In this document: positions 25,675 to 33,946 of the stretch, in pieces
Numbering within the stretch: the first letter of the stretch is position 1
Layout: every line of letters begins with the position of its first letter
Assembly (NCBI GenBank): GCA_020723325.1
Contig: DYJD01000002.1
Coordinates: forward strand, 95,629 to 159,628
Direction of reading: 5' to 3'
Length of the DNA: 64,000 nucleotides
From: Desulfosudis oleivorans
GTDB taxonomy: Bacteria > Desulfobacterota > Desulfobacteria > Desulfobacterales > SURF-7
Program-made: the position numbers and the translations under genes
Notes under the pieces: model-generated
Databases searched by the model: none
Told to the model about the DNA's origin: nothing
The model's input: the letters and a program-made list of their open reading frames with translations, nothing else

Positions 25675-26367
25675 ATGGTAACATCTACATTCGGTACGGT
25701 GAAAAAATACCACAAGAACGAAATAATTTTTCAAGAGGGGGATCCCGGGACCCATGGATTTCTTATCAAGAGCGGAGAAGTGACGATTTTTCGTATCTTC
25801 GGTCTTAAAAAAAAGATATTAAACGTTCTGCTACCGGGAGAAGTATTTGGAGAAATGGGTGTTATCAATCAAGCGCCTCGCTCTGCCGATGCGGTTGCTT
25901 CGGACGATTGTGAATTGGTGGTCATCGACAAAAACACATTTTTGCGAGCGCTGAATGAATCCCCAAAACTCATTCAATCGATTACCCATACCCTGATGAA
26001 ACGATTGATGATTTTAACCGAAATGGTGAGTGGGAATGAAAATCAAGAGGCCGCGACTGAACAGCAATTCATCCGTATTTGCAAACTCCTTCATTGGGTT
26101 AATAAATATGCTGACCCCGCTGCCGGCATGTCCTTTGACTATGATGAGTTCTGTGACAATGCAATGGACATTATCGGAGTATCGCGACTTGAAATCTATA
26201 ACATGCTGGAGAAGCTATCTTTATTAAAGTTACTAGAAATATTGGGTGATCTGAATGAAAAATCAAAGAGCCGGATAAAAATTGTGAAACCGGATGATTT
26301 TTTAAAACAAGCTCAAAGGGCCTTCGAATCTTTACCAGAGAAATCTCCATCAACTAAAAACAAATAA
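25675..26367 (+). CDS. CRP/FNR-like cyclic-nucleotide-binding protein
   Basis: 230 residues. The N-terminal cNMP-binding domain has VFGEMGVINQAPRSADAV with Glu60 and Arg69 conserved, matching the phosphate-binding cassette of ligand-binding members. The C-terminal part (about 125-200) is helical with DIIGVSRLEIYNMLEKLSLL, compatible with a winged-helix DNA-binding domain but not a textbook Crp HTH. A basic low-complexity tail ends the protein. It may be a transcription factor reading the island cyclase product, or a non-DNA-binding cNMP adaptor. The start has AGGAAAAAA upstream. Confidence 0.85.
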   Translation: MVTSTFGTVKKYHKNEIIFQEGDPGTHGFLIKSGEVTIFRIFGLKKKILNVLLPGEVFGEMGVINQAPRSADAVASDDCELVVIDKNTFLRALNESPKLIQSITHTLMKRLMILTEMVSGNENQEAATEQQFIRICKLLHWVNKYADPAAGMSFDYDEFCDNAMDIIGVSRLEIYNMLEKLSLLKLLEILGDLNEKSKSRIKIVKPDDFLKQAQRAFESLPEKSPSTKNK

Positions 26368-26518
26368 GACAAACGATAGACGCTATCTGCTCGACGCTGA
26401 TGGAGGCATTGCCGATAATCTGATTCTATAAACGGGTCTCGATTCATTTTTACATTCTGCCGGTGATCGTCATCTTGCCTTTTTTCCAAGACGGATTCGC
26501 TTGAAATATGGGCCAAAG

Positions 26519-26534
26519 ATTGGACGTGTCCAAT
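26519..26534. promoter_or_regulatory. Palindrome ATTGGACGTGTCCAAT
   Basis: A perfect 16-base dyad, ATTGGACG/CGTCCAAT when read on both strands. It shares its half-site with the CATTGGACAT repeats about 120 bases downstream. Probably a protein-binding site; the protein is unknown. Confidence 0.45.
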
Positions 26535-26643
26535 CAATCTAATATATATAATAAGGGCATTGGAAAATCGGGGGGGTAAAAAATCAAAAAATTTCTTTTT
26601 TTGTCACAACAGACTTGTTTTATTGTATTATATAGACATTTTT

Positions 26644-26695
26644 CATTGGACATTCCATTTTTTCATTGGACATCTTTCGTGTTCCCATTGGACAT
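26644..26695. repeat. Three direct repeats of CATTGGACAT
   Basis: CATTGGACAT occurs at 26644-26653, 26664-26673 and 26686-26695, with periods of 20 and 22 bases, about two helical turns. Such spacing puts the copies on one face of the DNA and fits arm-type recombinase sites or an operator. They sit upstream of the recombinase relic. Confidence 0.6.
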
Positions 26696-26775
26696 TTCCT
26701 ATTTCTGTCGAAACGAAGAAATGAGCATCACCGGCGCCTAAAAACCAATATTCAGAGCCCTCTTTTTTTATGGAT

Positions 26776-27312
26776 TGTCACCGGCGATTGGCTCCTAAGT
26801 TCTTTGCTGCTGGCTTAGCGGAAAGGAGTGTCAAACATTTGCGGAAATATTTCGAAGGCAATCTGGTTCCGCAGATCAATACCCTTCGAATCAAGGCTTA
26901 CATTGAAATGAGGCTGGAAGAGGGGGCTGCCAACGCCACCATCAACCGGGAACTATCGGCCCTGAAACGTATGTTGAGCATCGGCGCTAAATAAACACCA
27001 CCCATTGTAGAGCGGTTACTCCATATACCGCTGCTCAGAGAGAATAATACCCGCAAGGGTTTTTTCGAGCATGATGAGTTCCTGGCCTTGCGTGAGGCGC
27101 TACCCGATTACCTAAAAGGCTTTGTGAAATTTGGTTATAAAACCGGCTGGCGGGTATTGGATGATGAGCTGAAACAAATCATTATCGTTAATGATGCGGA
27201 TTTGAGGGAGGCGGCTATTCGACAATCGGAATACCTGGAAAAGAAAATGGGCACAATTTCGGGCACAGTCACAAAAATCGGCAATAAAAAAGGACTTACT
27301 GCTATCAGCTAA
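26776..27312 (+). pseudogene. Tyrosine recombinase/integrase, internally deleted
   Basis: One reading frame with an internal TAA at 26992-26994. Before it is the core-binding domain (AAGLAERSVKHLRKYFEG, RLEEGAANATINRELSALKR). After it comes the start of the catalytic domain (KGFFEHDEFLALREALPDYL, GFVKFGYKTGWRV). The frame then jumps to DDELKQI and to the C-terminal tail VNDADLREAA...MGTISGTV. Thus the catalytic Arg region is cut short, and the HxxR and nucleophile Tyr blocks are missing. It is inactive. Its 3' end lies within the terminator of the tRNA-Leu gene, the classic arrangement for a tRNA-targeting integrase. Confidence 0.85.
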
Positions 27313-27371
27313 GCCCTTGATTTTTTATGGTGCCGGAGGCGAGAATCGAACTCGCATGGACTTGCGCCCGG
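27282..27371. repeat. Proximal att-like direct repeat (overlaps tRNA-Leu 3' half)
   Basis: Partner of 4607-4696. It covers the tRNA-Leu terminator and the 3' half of the tRNA; bases 27328-27371 are identical to 4653-4696. This copy is joined to the intact tRNA 5' half. Confidence 0.78.
27287..27320 (-). terminator. Terminator of tRNA-Leu
   Basis: On the minus strand AAGGGCTTAGCTGATAGCAG leads into TAAGTCC and six Ts, a hairpin plus U-run immediately behind the tRNA CCA end. Confidence 0.75.
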
Positions 27372-27414
27372 AGGATTTTGAGTCCTCTGCGTCTACCAGT
27401 TTCACCACTCCGGC
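27328..27414 (-). tRNA. tRNA-Leu (anticodon CAA)
   Basis: 87 nt. Acceptor GCCGGAG pairs with CTCCGGC, discriminator A and encoded CCA. The anticodon loop is CTCAAAA (anticodon CAA at 27380-27378). The long variable arm is of the class II type, and the T loop reads GAGTTCGATTCTC. The gene is intact and serves as the proximal attachment site of the island. Confidence 0.96.
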
Positions 27415-27466
27415 GTGGAATTCAGCCTATATAGAAAAACCAGCGTTGAAAGTCAACAGGATGATT

Positions 27467-28099
27467 CTAAAATAATGCAAAAATATGATGGGCCGGTACT
27501 ACTCCTTCCCGGACAATGACCGGCGGATTTTGGGTAACATCCACCACGGTGGAGCCTTGTCCGCCGGCTAGGGGGCCGGCATCCAAAATAAGATCGGCGG
27601 AAGTTTGAATGGTCATATCCATGGTTTCAATTCGCGCGCATCCGTTTTGCATGGAAAGATTGGCGCTGGTACCGGTAATGGGGCGGTTAAGGGTCTTGAC
27701 CAGTGCCGCCGCCACTGGATGGCCAGGTTGGCGGATGCCGATTTTACCGGTGCCGGCTGTCAGCCCGATCGGGACGTTTTTTTTTGCCTGAAAAACAATG
27801 GTGACTTGGCCGGGCCAAAAACGCTGCATGATTTTTTCCGCAGTTGCCGGAATCTCTTCTGCAAGTTGTGCCACGGCCGCCCGATGGGGAATCAGGACAA
27901 GGATGGGTTTGTCATGCAACCGTTTTTTAATTTGAAAGATTTTATCAATAGCTTTCGGATCGGATGCATCAACAGCAAGGCCATACAAGCACCTGGTGGG
28001 AAAGATCACCACACCGCCGGACCTCAGGATGGCGACTGCCTGCGCAATCCGATCCGGCTCCGGTGCCAAAGGATTTACAGAAAGAATATTCGGACCCAT
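27467..28099 (-). CDS. L-threonylcarbamoyladenylate synthase (Sua5/YrdC/YciO family)
   Basis: 210 residues of a single YrdC-type domain. The nucleotide/threonine-binding motif is KKRLHDKPI near residue 60, followed by FWPGQVTIVF and ITGTSANLS. The family makes threonylcarbamoyl-AMP from Thr, bicarbonate and ATP for the t6A37 modification of ANN-decoding tRNAs. It lacks the extra C-terminal Sua5 domain. It is the last gene of a five-gene minus-strand group (DUF1992, SHOCT-like, Ddl, PurD-PurE, this), 44 bases after the fusion gene. YciO-type paralogues with uncertain activity cannot be excluded. Confidence 0.88.
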   Translation of the reverse strand: MGPNILSVNPLAPEPDRIAQAVAILRSGGVVIFPTRCLYGLAVDASDPKAIDKIFQIKKRLHDKPILVLIPHRAAVAQLAEEIPATAEKIMQRFWPGQVTIVFQAKKNVPIGLTAGTGKIGIRQPGHPVAAALVKTLNRPITGTSANLSMQNGCARIETMDMTIQTSADLILDAGPLAGGQGSTVVDVTQNPPVIVREGVVPAHHIFALF

Positions 28100-28143
28100 A
28101 GGTGGTACGCTTGAAGGAAATAATAACGACAGAAGCGCCGGTA

Positions 28144-29916
28144 TCAGCTTGGCTTTTCAAGTTGTTCGGCCTTTTTCTCAACCTCTTTAGCCATCTCTTG
28201 TTTGAACACAACCAGCCTTTCGGCTAAATCCGGGTCGGTCAGGGCGATGATTTGAACAGCCAAAAGTCCGGCGTTGCGCGCCCCCACCTTGCCGATGGCA
28301 ACCGTGGCCACCGGAACGCCGGGGGGCATCTGGACCGTGGCGAGCAGGGCATCAAGTCCCTGAAGCGGGCCGGCGTCAATGGGCACGCCGATAACCGGCA
28401 GGGTGGTATGGGCGGCCATGCTGCCGGCCAGATGGGCGGCCAGGCCGGCGCCGGCGATGATGACTTTGATCCCTTTTTCCCGCGCGGTTGAGGCAAAGTC
28501 GGCGGCCCGCTGGGGGCTGCGATGGGCGGAGGCCACGGTCATTCTATAGGGAATATCAAATTTTTTCAGTACCGCGGCAGCTTCTTCCATGATGGGGGCA
28601 TCGGAGTCGCTGCCCATGACAATGCCCACCAGGGGCGGACGGTGGAGACGCCGAAGGGCTTTTTGACCGATATCTTTTCGAAAATGGACCGTATCCCATG
28701 TTATTTCAGCCACGGCGTGATAAGACGTGCGGATGGCTTGCTCCACGGAATCACCCAGTGCGGTAACTCCCAAGACGCGACCGCCGGTTGCAACCACCTG
28801 CTTGTCTTTCGCAGCAGTGCCGGCATGGAACACGACCACATCCGGTATTCGGCTTGCACTTTCCAGCCCTTTAATGGGCATATTTTTTTTATATTTTCCA
28901 GGATAGCCGCCGGAAGCCATCACCACGCATACAGAGGTCCGCGGATCGATATTCAAGGTGCATTCTGCCAGGCGTTCCTCCACCACAGCTTCCAGCAGGG
29001 GCACCAAATCGTTTTTAATGCGCATCAAGAGCGGCTGGGCTTCCGGGTCGCCGAAACGGGCATTGAACTCCAAAACCTGTACGCGGTTTTTGGAAATCAT
29101 GAGCCCGGCATACAACACCCCTTTGTATGGGCGTCCCTCGGCAGCCATGCCCTTGACGGCCGGGACCATGACCTCCTGCATGATTTTGGCATGCATGGCC
29201 GCATCCACAATGGGGGCCGGGGAATATGCGCCCATGCCGCCGGTGTTGGGCCCGGTGTCACCATCAAAGACCGCCTTATGATCCTGGGATGATGGCAGGG
29301 GCAGAATGTCCCGGCCATCGGTGAGCGCGATAAAGGAGGCTTCCTCCCCCTGGAGATATTCTTCGATAACCACCTTGTCACCGGCTTCACCGAAAATGCG
29401 TTCCTGCATGATCTGCTTGAGGGCCGTGTGGGCTTCTGCTTCTTTCAAGCACACAAATACGCCTTTGCCGGCCGCCAAGCCGTCGGCCTTGATGACCAGC
29501 GGAGCACCGATCTTGCCAATGTACTGCAGGGCCGGTTCAAGGCGCGTAAAACTTTTACCAGCGGCGGTGGGAATGCCGTATTTGGTCATAATTTTCTTGG
29601 CAAAGGATTTGCTGGCCTCCAGGGCCGCCGCTTTTTTGGAGACGCCGAAAATTTTCAGACCGTGCTGTTCAAAAAGATCCACAATTCCTTTGACCAGCGG
29701 CGCCTCCGGGCCCACCACCGTGAGATCGATCTGTTCATTCCGGGCAAATTTGAGCAGGCCGGCAACATCATCTGCCGCCAAGGGAACGCAGGTGGCCAGT
29801 TGCGCAATTCCGGCATTGCCGGGAGCGCAAAAGATTTTTATGACCTTTGGGCTTTGGGAAATTTTCCAAACCAGGGCGTGCTCTCGGCCGCCGCTGCCGA
29901 TAACCAAAATTTTCAT
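28144..29916 (-). CDS. purD: PurD-PurE fusion (GAR synthetase / N5-CAIR mutase)
   Basis: 590 residues from the ATG at 29916 (GAGAGG upstream, ATGA overlap with ddl). Residues 1 to about 425 are phosphoribosylamine-glycine ligase: MKILVIGSGGREHAL, ATP-grasp region, FNARFGDPEAQPLL. The remainder (about 430-590) is a class I PurE domain: GIVMGSDSDAPIMEEA, SAHRSPQRA, AGAGLAAHLAGSMA with the catalytic His, and QMPPGVPVATVA. It would catalyse steps 2 and 6 of purine synthesis in one chain. No purK is nearby. A few C-terminal charged residues follow the PurE core. Both assignments are confident; the fusion is clear because the frame is continuous. Confidence 0.93.
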   Translation of the reverse strand: MKILVIGSGGREHALVWKISQSPKVIKIFCAPGNAGIAQLATCVPLAADDVAGLLKFARNEQIDLTVVGPEAPLVKGIVDLFEQHGLKIFGVSKKAAALEASKSFAKKIMTKYGIPTAAGKSFTRLEPALQYIGKIGAPLVIKADGLAAGKGVFVCLKEAEAHTALKQIMQERIFGEAGDKVVIEEYLQGEEASFIALTDGRDILPLPSSQDHKAVFDGDTGPNTGGMGAYSPAPIVDAAMHAKIMQEVMVPAVKGMAAEGRPYKGVLYAGLMISKNRVQVLEFNARFGDPEAQPLLMRIKNDLVPLLEAVVEERLAECTLNIDPRTSVCVVMASGGYPGKYKKNMPIKGLESASRIPDVVVFHAGTAAKDKQVVATGGRVLGVTALGDSVEQAIRTSYHAVAEITWDTVHFRKDIGQKALRRLHRPPLVGIVMGSDSDAPIMEEAAAVLKKFDIPYRMTVASAHRSPQRAADFASTAREKGIKVIIAGAGLAAHLAGSMAAHTTLPVIGVPIDAGPLQGLDALLATVQMPPGVPVATVAIGKVGARNAGLLAVQIIALTDPDLAERLVVFKQEMAKEVEKKAEQLEKPS

Positions 29917-30848
29917 GGCGTCCTCTCCATGCAAAGATCGATTAATTTATCCAGCAATTGGCTGAACGAAATCCCCGCTGTGCGGGCTGCCAGGGGTAAG
30001 AGACTGGTGGGGGTCATACCGGGAATCGTATTGGTTTCAAGCACATAAATATCCTGTCCTTTGAGAATCATGTCCGTTCGGCTGTAATCCCGGCAAAAAA
30101 GCGTGCGGTGGGCATGGACCGCCCAATGTTGCGCTTTTTCGGCCAGGATGGGATCGATCCGGGCCGGGCAGATCTCTTGGGTGGCACCGGGGGTATATTT
30201 GGCATGGTAGTTGAAAAAATCTTGACCCTGGCCTGGAATGATTTCAATCACGGGCAAAGTGGTAAGGTGCTGGTTGCCGATCACGCCAGCAGTAAGCTCT
30301 AGCCCATCTATATATTTCTCAAGCATGGCAGAGGAATAGCATTCAAAAGCCCTTGTGCATGCATCCAAGAGCTCATTTTCCTTGCGGACAATGGACATGC
30401 CGATGCTGGAGCCACCCACCACTGGTTTGACCACCAGGGGGAGACCCAGTTGCTCGAAGATCACGTTTGGATGGATGTGATCATCCTTTTCCACAACCAG
30501 ATAGGGGGCTGTGGGGATGCCGGCTTTTTCGTATAATTGTTTGGCGGCAAGTTTATTCATGGCCAGGGCGCTGCCCAGTACGCCGGCCCCCTGATAGGGT
30601 ATTCCCAGCAAATCCAGCAAGCCCTGGATGGTGCCGTCTTCGCCAAAGGGACCATGGAGTATAATCAGGGCCGCATCAATGCGGGCCGCATCTTGGATCA
30701 AGCGGGGGAGATCATCCTTTGGATCGTAGCGCAAAACATGATAACGCTCTTTATTCAGTGCGCTGAAAACCTGGTCGCCGCCGCGCAGGGAGACTTGCCG
30801 TTCCGAAGATTTACCGCCAGAAAGTAATGCGATGGTTAGTTTTTTCAT
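29913..30848 (-). CDS. ddl: D-alanine--D-alanine ligase
   Basis: 311 residues, full-length Ddl with ATP-grasp fold: ALLSGGKSSERQVSL at the N-terminus, LHGPFGEDGTIQGLLDLLG, PLVVKPVVGGSSIGM, and ETNTIPGMTPTSLLP near the C-terminus. It joins two D-Ala residues for peptidoglycan precursors. It overlaps both neighbours by four bases (ATGA with the SHOCT-like gene upstream and the PurD-PurE gene downstream), so translation is probably coupled. Confidence 0.96.
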   Translation of the reverse strand: MKKLTIALLSGGKSSERQVSLRGGDQVFSALNKERYHVLRYDPKDDLPRLIQDAARIDAALIILHGPFGEDGTIQGLLDLLGIPYQGAGVLGSALAMNKLAAKQLYEKAGIPTAPYLVVEKDDHIHPNVIFEQLGLPLVVKPVVGGSSIGMSIVRKENELLDACTRAFECYSSAMLEKYIDGLELTAGVIGNQHLTTLPVIEIIPGQGQDFFNYHAKYTPGATQEICPARIDPILAEKAQHWAVHAHRTLFCRDYSRTDMILKGQDIYVLETNTIPGMTPTSLLPLAARTAGISFSQLLDKLIDLCMERTP

Positions 30849-31333
30849 GATCCCAACAGTTTCCGTTTGGCCTTGTTGTATTCTTCCAGGGTAATTAATT
30901 TTTTATCCAGCAGGGTGACGAGTTCCATCAGTTCCCGGATATGAACGGCCGTGGGATCTTCGAGCTGCAGGGTTGGGCCGATTATTTCCGATTCAATTGC
31001 CAGGTTATTTTGTGGGGCGCTGATTTTCACCGATGCCAATCCGCCCAACAAACTGACTTCCACGCTGCGGCCGCGAAAAACCGGCAGGGACATCATTTCT
31101 TTGATGGATTTGCCTTCCTTTTTCATCCGCCGATAAATCAGGTAGGCGGCAGAGCCGAGGATGACCACGCCGCCGATAAAAATCCAAGGCAAATAGAGCA
31201 CCACGCCTCTGAAAAAGAGCACCATGAAGCCCAGGCCGGCAAGTAAAAAGAAATGTAAAAACAGGATAAAATGGGCCATGAAAATGCTTTTCAGTACCCC
31301 TTGTGCGTCTTTTGGTTTTGTATCTTTCATCAT
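30845..31333 (-). CDS. Membrane protein with SHOCT-like C-terminus
   Basis: 162 residues with two hydrophobic segments (about 17-40 and 45-68), a basic cytoplasmic stretch, a beta-rich middle (VEVSLLGGLASVKISAP) and a C-terminal segment, MELVTLLDKKLITLEEYNKA, resembling SHOCT oligomerisation tails. No enzymatic motif is visible. It lies between the DUF1992 gene (6 bases upstream) and ddl (ATGA overlap). Function unknown. Two ATG codons in tandem are possible starts. Confidence 0.7.
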   Translation of the reverse strand: MMKDTKPKDAQGVLKSIFMAHFILFLHFFLLAGLGFMVLFFRGVVLYLPWIFIGGVVILGSAAYLIYRRMKKEGKSIKEMMSLPVFRGRSVEVSLLGGLASVKISAPQNNLAIESEIIGPTLQLEDPTAVHIRELMELVTLLDKKLITLEEYNKAKRKLLGS

Positions 31334-31339
31334 GGATCG

Positions 31340-31771
31340 TCAACCAACCCGATTTGGGCTGCTCGCTTTGCTTTTGTTGCGGTTTGTCGGTTCCTGCTTA
31401 TCACGACTTTGGATGCGGTCCGCTATTTTGGCTTGATATTGTTGGGGAAGATCGAGTTCAATGTTGCCATGACGCATGTTGTTCAATTTCATGATCAGAA
31501 AATTCAGCTTTTTCAAAGTCCGATATTTTTCCGACTCGTCTTGCATGGTGCTCAAGAGGTCTTCCGTTTGCCGGATTTCTTTGCGCAGCTCCAGCTCCGG
31601 TGGGATAAAATCGGCATTTTTCAGAATTTTATAGGCCAGCCGCAAGTCTTCGGGCACGCTGTTGTCTCTAAATTCCAATGGTCTTCCCGATCCGGACAGA
31701 TTGTTGAATTCACCCCTGGCAAGGGCCTGTCGAATTCTTTCTTCAACAATTTTATCAAAACCGGCTATCAT
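31340..31771 (-). CDS. DUF1992 (DnaJ-homologue C28-like) protein
   Basis: 143 residues. The DUF1992 core is easily recognised: VEERIRQALARGEFNNLSG followed by GRPLEF and AYKILKNADFIPPELELRKE. In eukaryotes the domain is found in DNAJC28; in bacteria it is a stand-alone protein of unknown role. The C-terminal 25 residues are basic and low in complexity. It is the first gene of the ddl-purD group. Confidence 0.85.
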   Translation of the reverse strand: MIAGFDKIVEERIRQALARGEFNNLSGSGRPLEFRDNSVPEDLRLAYKILKNADFIPPELELRKEIRQTEDLLSTMQDESEKYRTLKKLNFLIMKLNNMRHGNIELDLPQQYQAKIADRIQSRDKQEPTNRNKSKASSPNRVG

Positions 31772-31877
31772 ATAAATCCGTATCTAAGTCAAAAGTGCTA
31801 AAAATGGTGATTATTAGTGAATCTCTTTATAAAAGTCAAGATCGACGAAAAAGGGCGCCATTTTCGTATTCCGGAAA

Positions 31878-33473
31878 TTATTTTTTGGAACCGCTGCACA
31901 GCTCTCGATAAAATTGTTGATCAATGGCATAGGTCAGTCCATCCTCATAGTCGATTTCGCCGGCCTTGAAAAGGTCGGCAAGGGCTGCATCCAGGGGGAA
32001 GAAATCCTCTGCGCCGGTCTGCATTTGAGAACGGATTTGATGGGTTTTGGATTCGCGGATCATGTTTTTCATGCGGTAGGTGTTGATCAGGCACTCCATG
32101 GCAAGAATCCGGCCGGTTTTTTTCTTATTGGGCAGCAGGCGCTGGGAGATGCTGAGCAACAAAGAGTCCGCCAGCATGTTACGGATCAGGGATTGCTGAT
32201 GGGCCGGGAACATGTTGACCACTCGTTCAATAAGTGTGGTGGATGCGTCGGCATGCACCGTGCTCAAGACCAGGTGGCCGGTATTGGCGGCGAACAAAGC
32301 GATTTCAAATGTTTCCCAATCACGTAGCTCACCCACGACAATTACATCCGGTGCCTGCCGGAATATATGTCGCAAGCCGCTGGCAAAGGTTTCCGTGTCC
32401 CGGCCGACTTCCCTTTGGTTGATATTGCATTTTTTATGCTTATAAAGATATTCCACCGGATCTTCAAGGGTGACAATATTGCAGCGGCGGTTTTCATTGA
32501 TCAGGTTGACCATGGCCCCCAGGGTTGTGGATTTCCCATGGCCGGCCGGGCCGCAGATCAGGATCATTCCCTGGGGCTTTAAGACATAATTTTTAATCCA
32601 GGCCGGGATGTTAAGCATGTCCAGACTTGGGATCGCTTCCGTCAGGTTGCGGATGGAAATGGAAACCGAATTGCGCTGCCGATAGACATTGATTCTGAAG
32701 CGACCGATTTCGGGAAAGGTAATGGCGCAGTCTTTTTCGTTTTGCTCCAGGAAAAGATCCCATTCCTTTTCGGTCAGAATCTGCTTGGCATAGGTTTCAC
32801 AGTCCTCGGGACGGAGGGCAACAGCGGCCAGTCTTTTGATTTCATTTGATAGCTTTAGCGACGGGGGTACCCCGGCGGTCAGCAGCATGTCGCTTGCTCC
32901 GGATTTTACTAGATAGGAAAGGAGGCTCTTCAATTTCGGCGCTTTCCCGGCTTCGCCCTTTACCTCCAGGACCAATTTTTCCAGCACTGCGCCGCTCAGA
33001 CCATCCTCATAACTGGTGGCTAAAATTTTTGTAGCAGCTTCAATCATAAAGGCCGGAGCCACAACAGGCTTGATCTTACGGCCCAGGCGAAACTCCAGAT
33101 CACTGATGGTCATCAGGTCATGGGGCGTCACCATGGCCAATGTTAAAGTTGATTTTGTGGCTGAAATAGGTAGAATTTTAAGTGCCTTACATTTTTCCAG
33201 GGGGATCAGTTGCAGGACTTCCTGGGGGATATCAATTTTGAATAAATTCGTACTTTGAACACCAAATTGCCGGCTTAAAAAGTTCAGCAGGTCATCAACG
33301 GATATATGGCCGAGCTCAATCAATAACGATCCCAGGGGGCGCTCTTCCTGGGTCTGTCGCTTTAAAGCCTGTTGAAGCTGCTCGTTTGTGATCAGGTTGC
33401 CTTTTACCAGCATTTCACCAAGACGATGCTTTCTTTGCGGAGGTATGCTTTTCGAGCCTGTTTGTGACTGCAT
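31878..33473 (-). CDS. PilT/GspE-type ATPase with MshEN domain
   Basis: 531 residues from the ATG at 33473, which has AAGGAG six bases upstream; an ATG at 33512 has none. The N-terminal MshEN domain (about 15-160: RLGEMLVKGNLITNEQLQQA, LGHISVDDLLNFLSRQF) is a c-di-GMP-binding fold in some relatives. The PilT domain has Walker A GPAGHGKSTTLGA, FRQAPDVIVVGELRD, GHLVLSTVHADAS and the PilT-type KNMIRESKTHQI. It is a retraction-motor paralogue of the cNMP-binding PilT in the island, but lies outside the proposed island and carries a different regulatory domain. Confidence 0.88.
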   Translation of the reverse strand: MQSQTGSKSIPPQRKHRLGEMLVKGNLITNEQLQQALKRQTQEERPLGSLLIELGHISVDDLLNFLSRQFGVQSTNLFKIDIPQEVLQLIPLEKCKALKILPISATKSTLTLAMVTPHDLMTISDLEFRLGRKIKPVVAPAFMIEAATKILATSYEDGLSGAVLEKLVLEVKGEAGKAPKLKSLLSYLVKSGASDMLLTAGVPPSLKLSNEIKRLAAVALRPEDCETYAKQILTEKEWDLFLEQNEKDCAITFPEIGRFRINVYRQRNSVSISIRNLTEAIPSLDMLNIPAWIKNYVLKPQGMILICGPAGHGKSTTLGAMVNLINENRRCNIVTLEDPVEYLYKHKKCNINQREVGRDTETFASGLRHIFRQAPDVIVVGELRDWETFEIALFAANTGHLVLSTVHADASTTLIERVVNMFPAHQQSLIRNMLADSLLLSISQRLLPNKKKTGRILAMECLINTYRMKNMIRESKTHQIRSQMQTGAEDFFPLDAALADLFKAGEIDYEDGLTYAIDQQFYRELCSGSKK

Positions 33474-33946
33474 CTTTTTCTCCTTATCGGCCTCATCAAC
33501 TCTGTTATTCATCGTTTGACAATAAAGCTAGAATTTTCATTGATCCCCATGGAAGTCAATATTTTTTCTAAATTTATAAATGCATCTGTTTTTTTCCCCA
33601 TTTCAATAAAAATATTGATTGAATCTTCAAAGTTGCTTGCATCTTTATCAATAATTTGATTTTTATGGCAAGAAACGAATGAATGGGTTGGTGTTAGGCA
33701 TTGGCGATATTGCGATTCTCCGGCTTGACATACGGCTTTCATTCAAATATATTTCGGCATTATTTTCAATTTCTTATCCTTTGATATAACATATCGGTGA
33801 AGATGGCGGGAGCGGGACGATTGAAAACAATGGGGGCATACAACAGAACCAACACACAAAGATTCTAAATCCAAACCGGATCAGATCTTTACTTAATTGT
33901 CAAAACATGCCACTATTGTTTCTAATTTTAAGGATATTTTGCATTG
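33474..33946. other. Divergent intergenic region
   Basis: About 470 AT-rich bases between divergent genes. A 77-codon frame (33509-33742, minus strand) lacks a ribosome site and family traits. Promoters for both sides should lie here; none is clear enough to call. Confidence 0.45.

Larger units (their letters stand above)
26368..26775. other. Intergenic region with repeated ATTGGAC motifs
   Basis: About 400 AT-rich bases between the CRP-like gene and the recombinase relic. It contains a 16-base palindrome (26519-26534) and three direct copies of CATTGGACAT (26644-26695), but no credible gene. Confidence 0.55.
4607..27371. mobile_element. Putative integrated island at tRNA-Leu(CAA), about 22.7 kb
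   Basis: The island is bounded by directly repeated tRNA-Leu 3' ends (4607-4696 and 27282-27371). A decayed tyrosine recombinase gene (26776-27312) abuts the intact tRNA at its 3' side, the usual position for a tRNA-targeting integrase. The cargo is a complete hydrogenase, Wsp-like chemosensory and cyclase operon, a second chemoreceptor, PilB- and PilT-like ATPases and a CRP-like protein. It does not look like phage: no structural genes, excisionase or replication genes were seen. The recombinase is broken, so the island should be fixed. An alternative is that the lower repeat belongs to an older, unrelated insertion into the same tRNA. Confidence 0.6.

Noticed and set aside
33509..33742. 77-codon minus-strand frame overlapping the upstream ATG of the pilT paralogue
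   Set aside because: No ribosome site and no family traits; the pilT paralogue has a much better start at 33473, so coupling is not needed.
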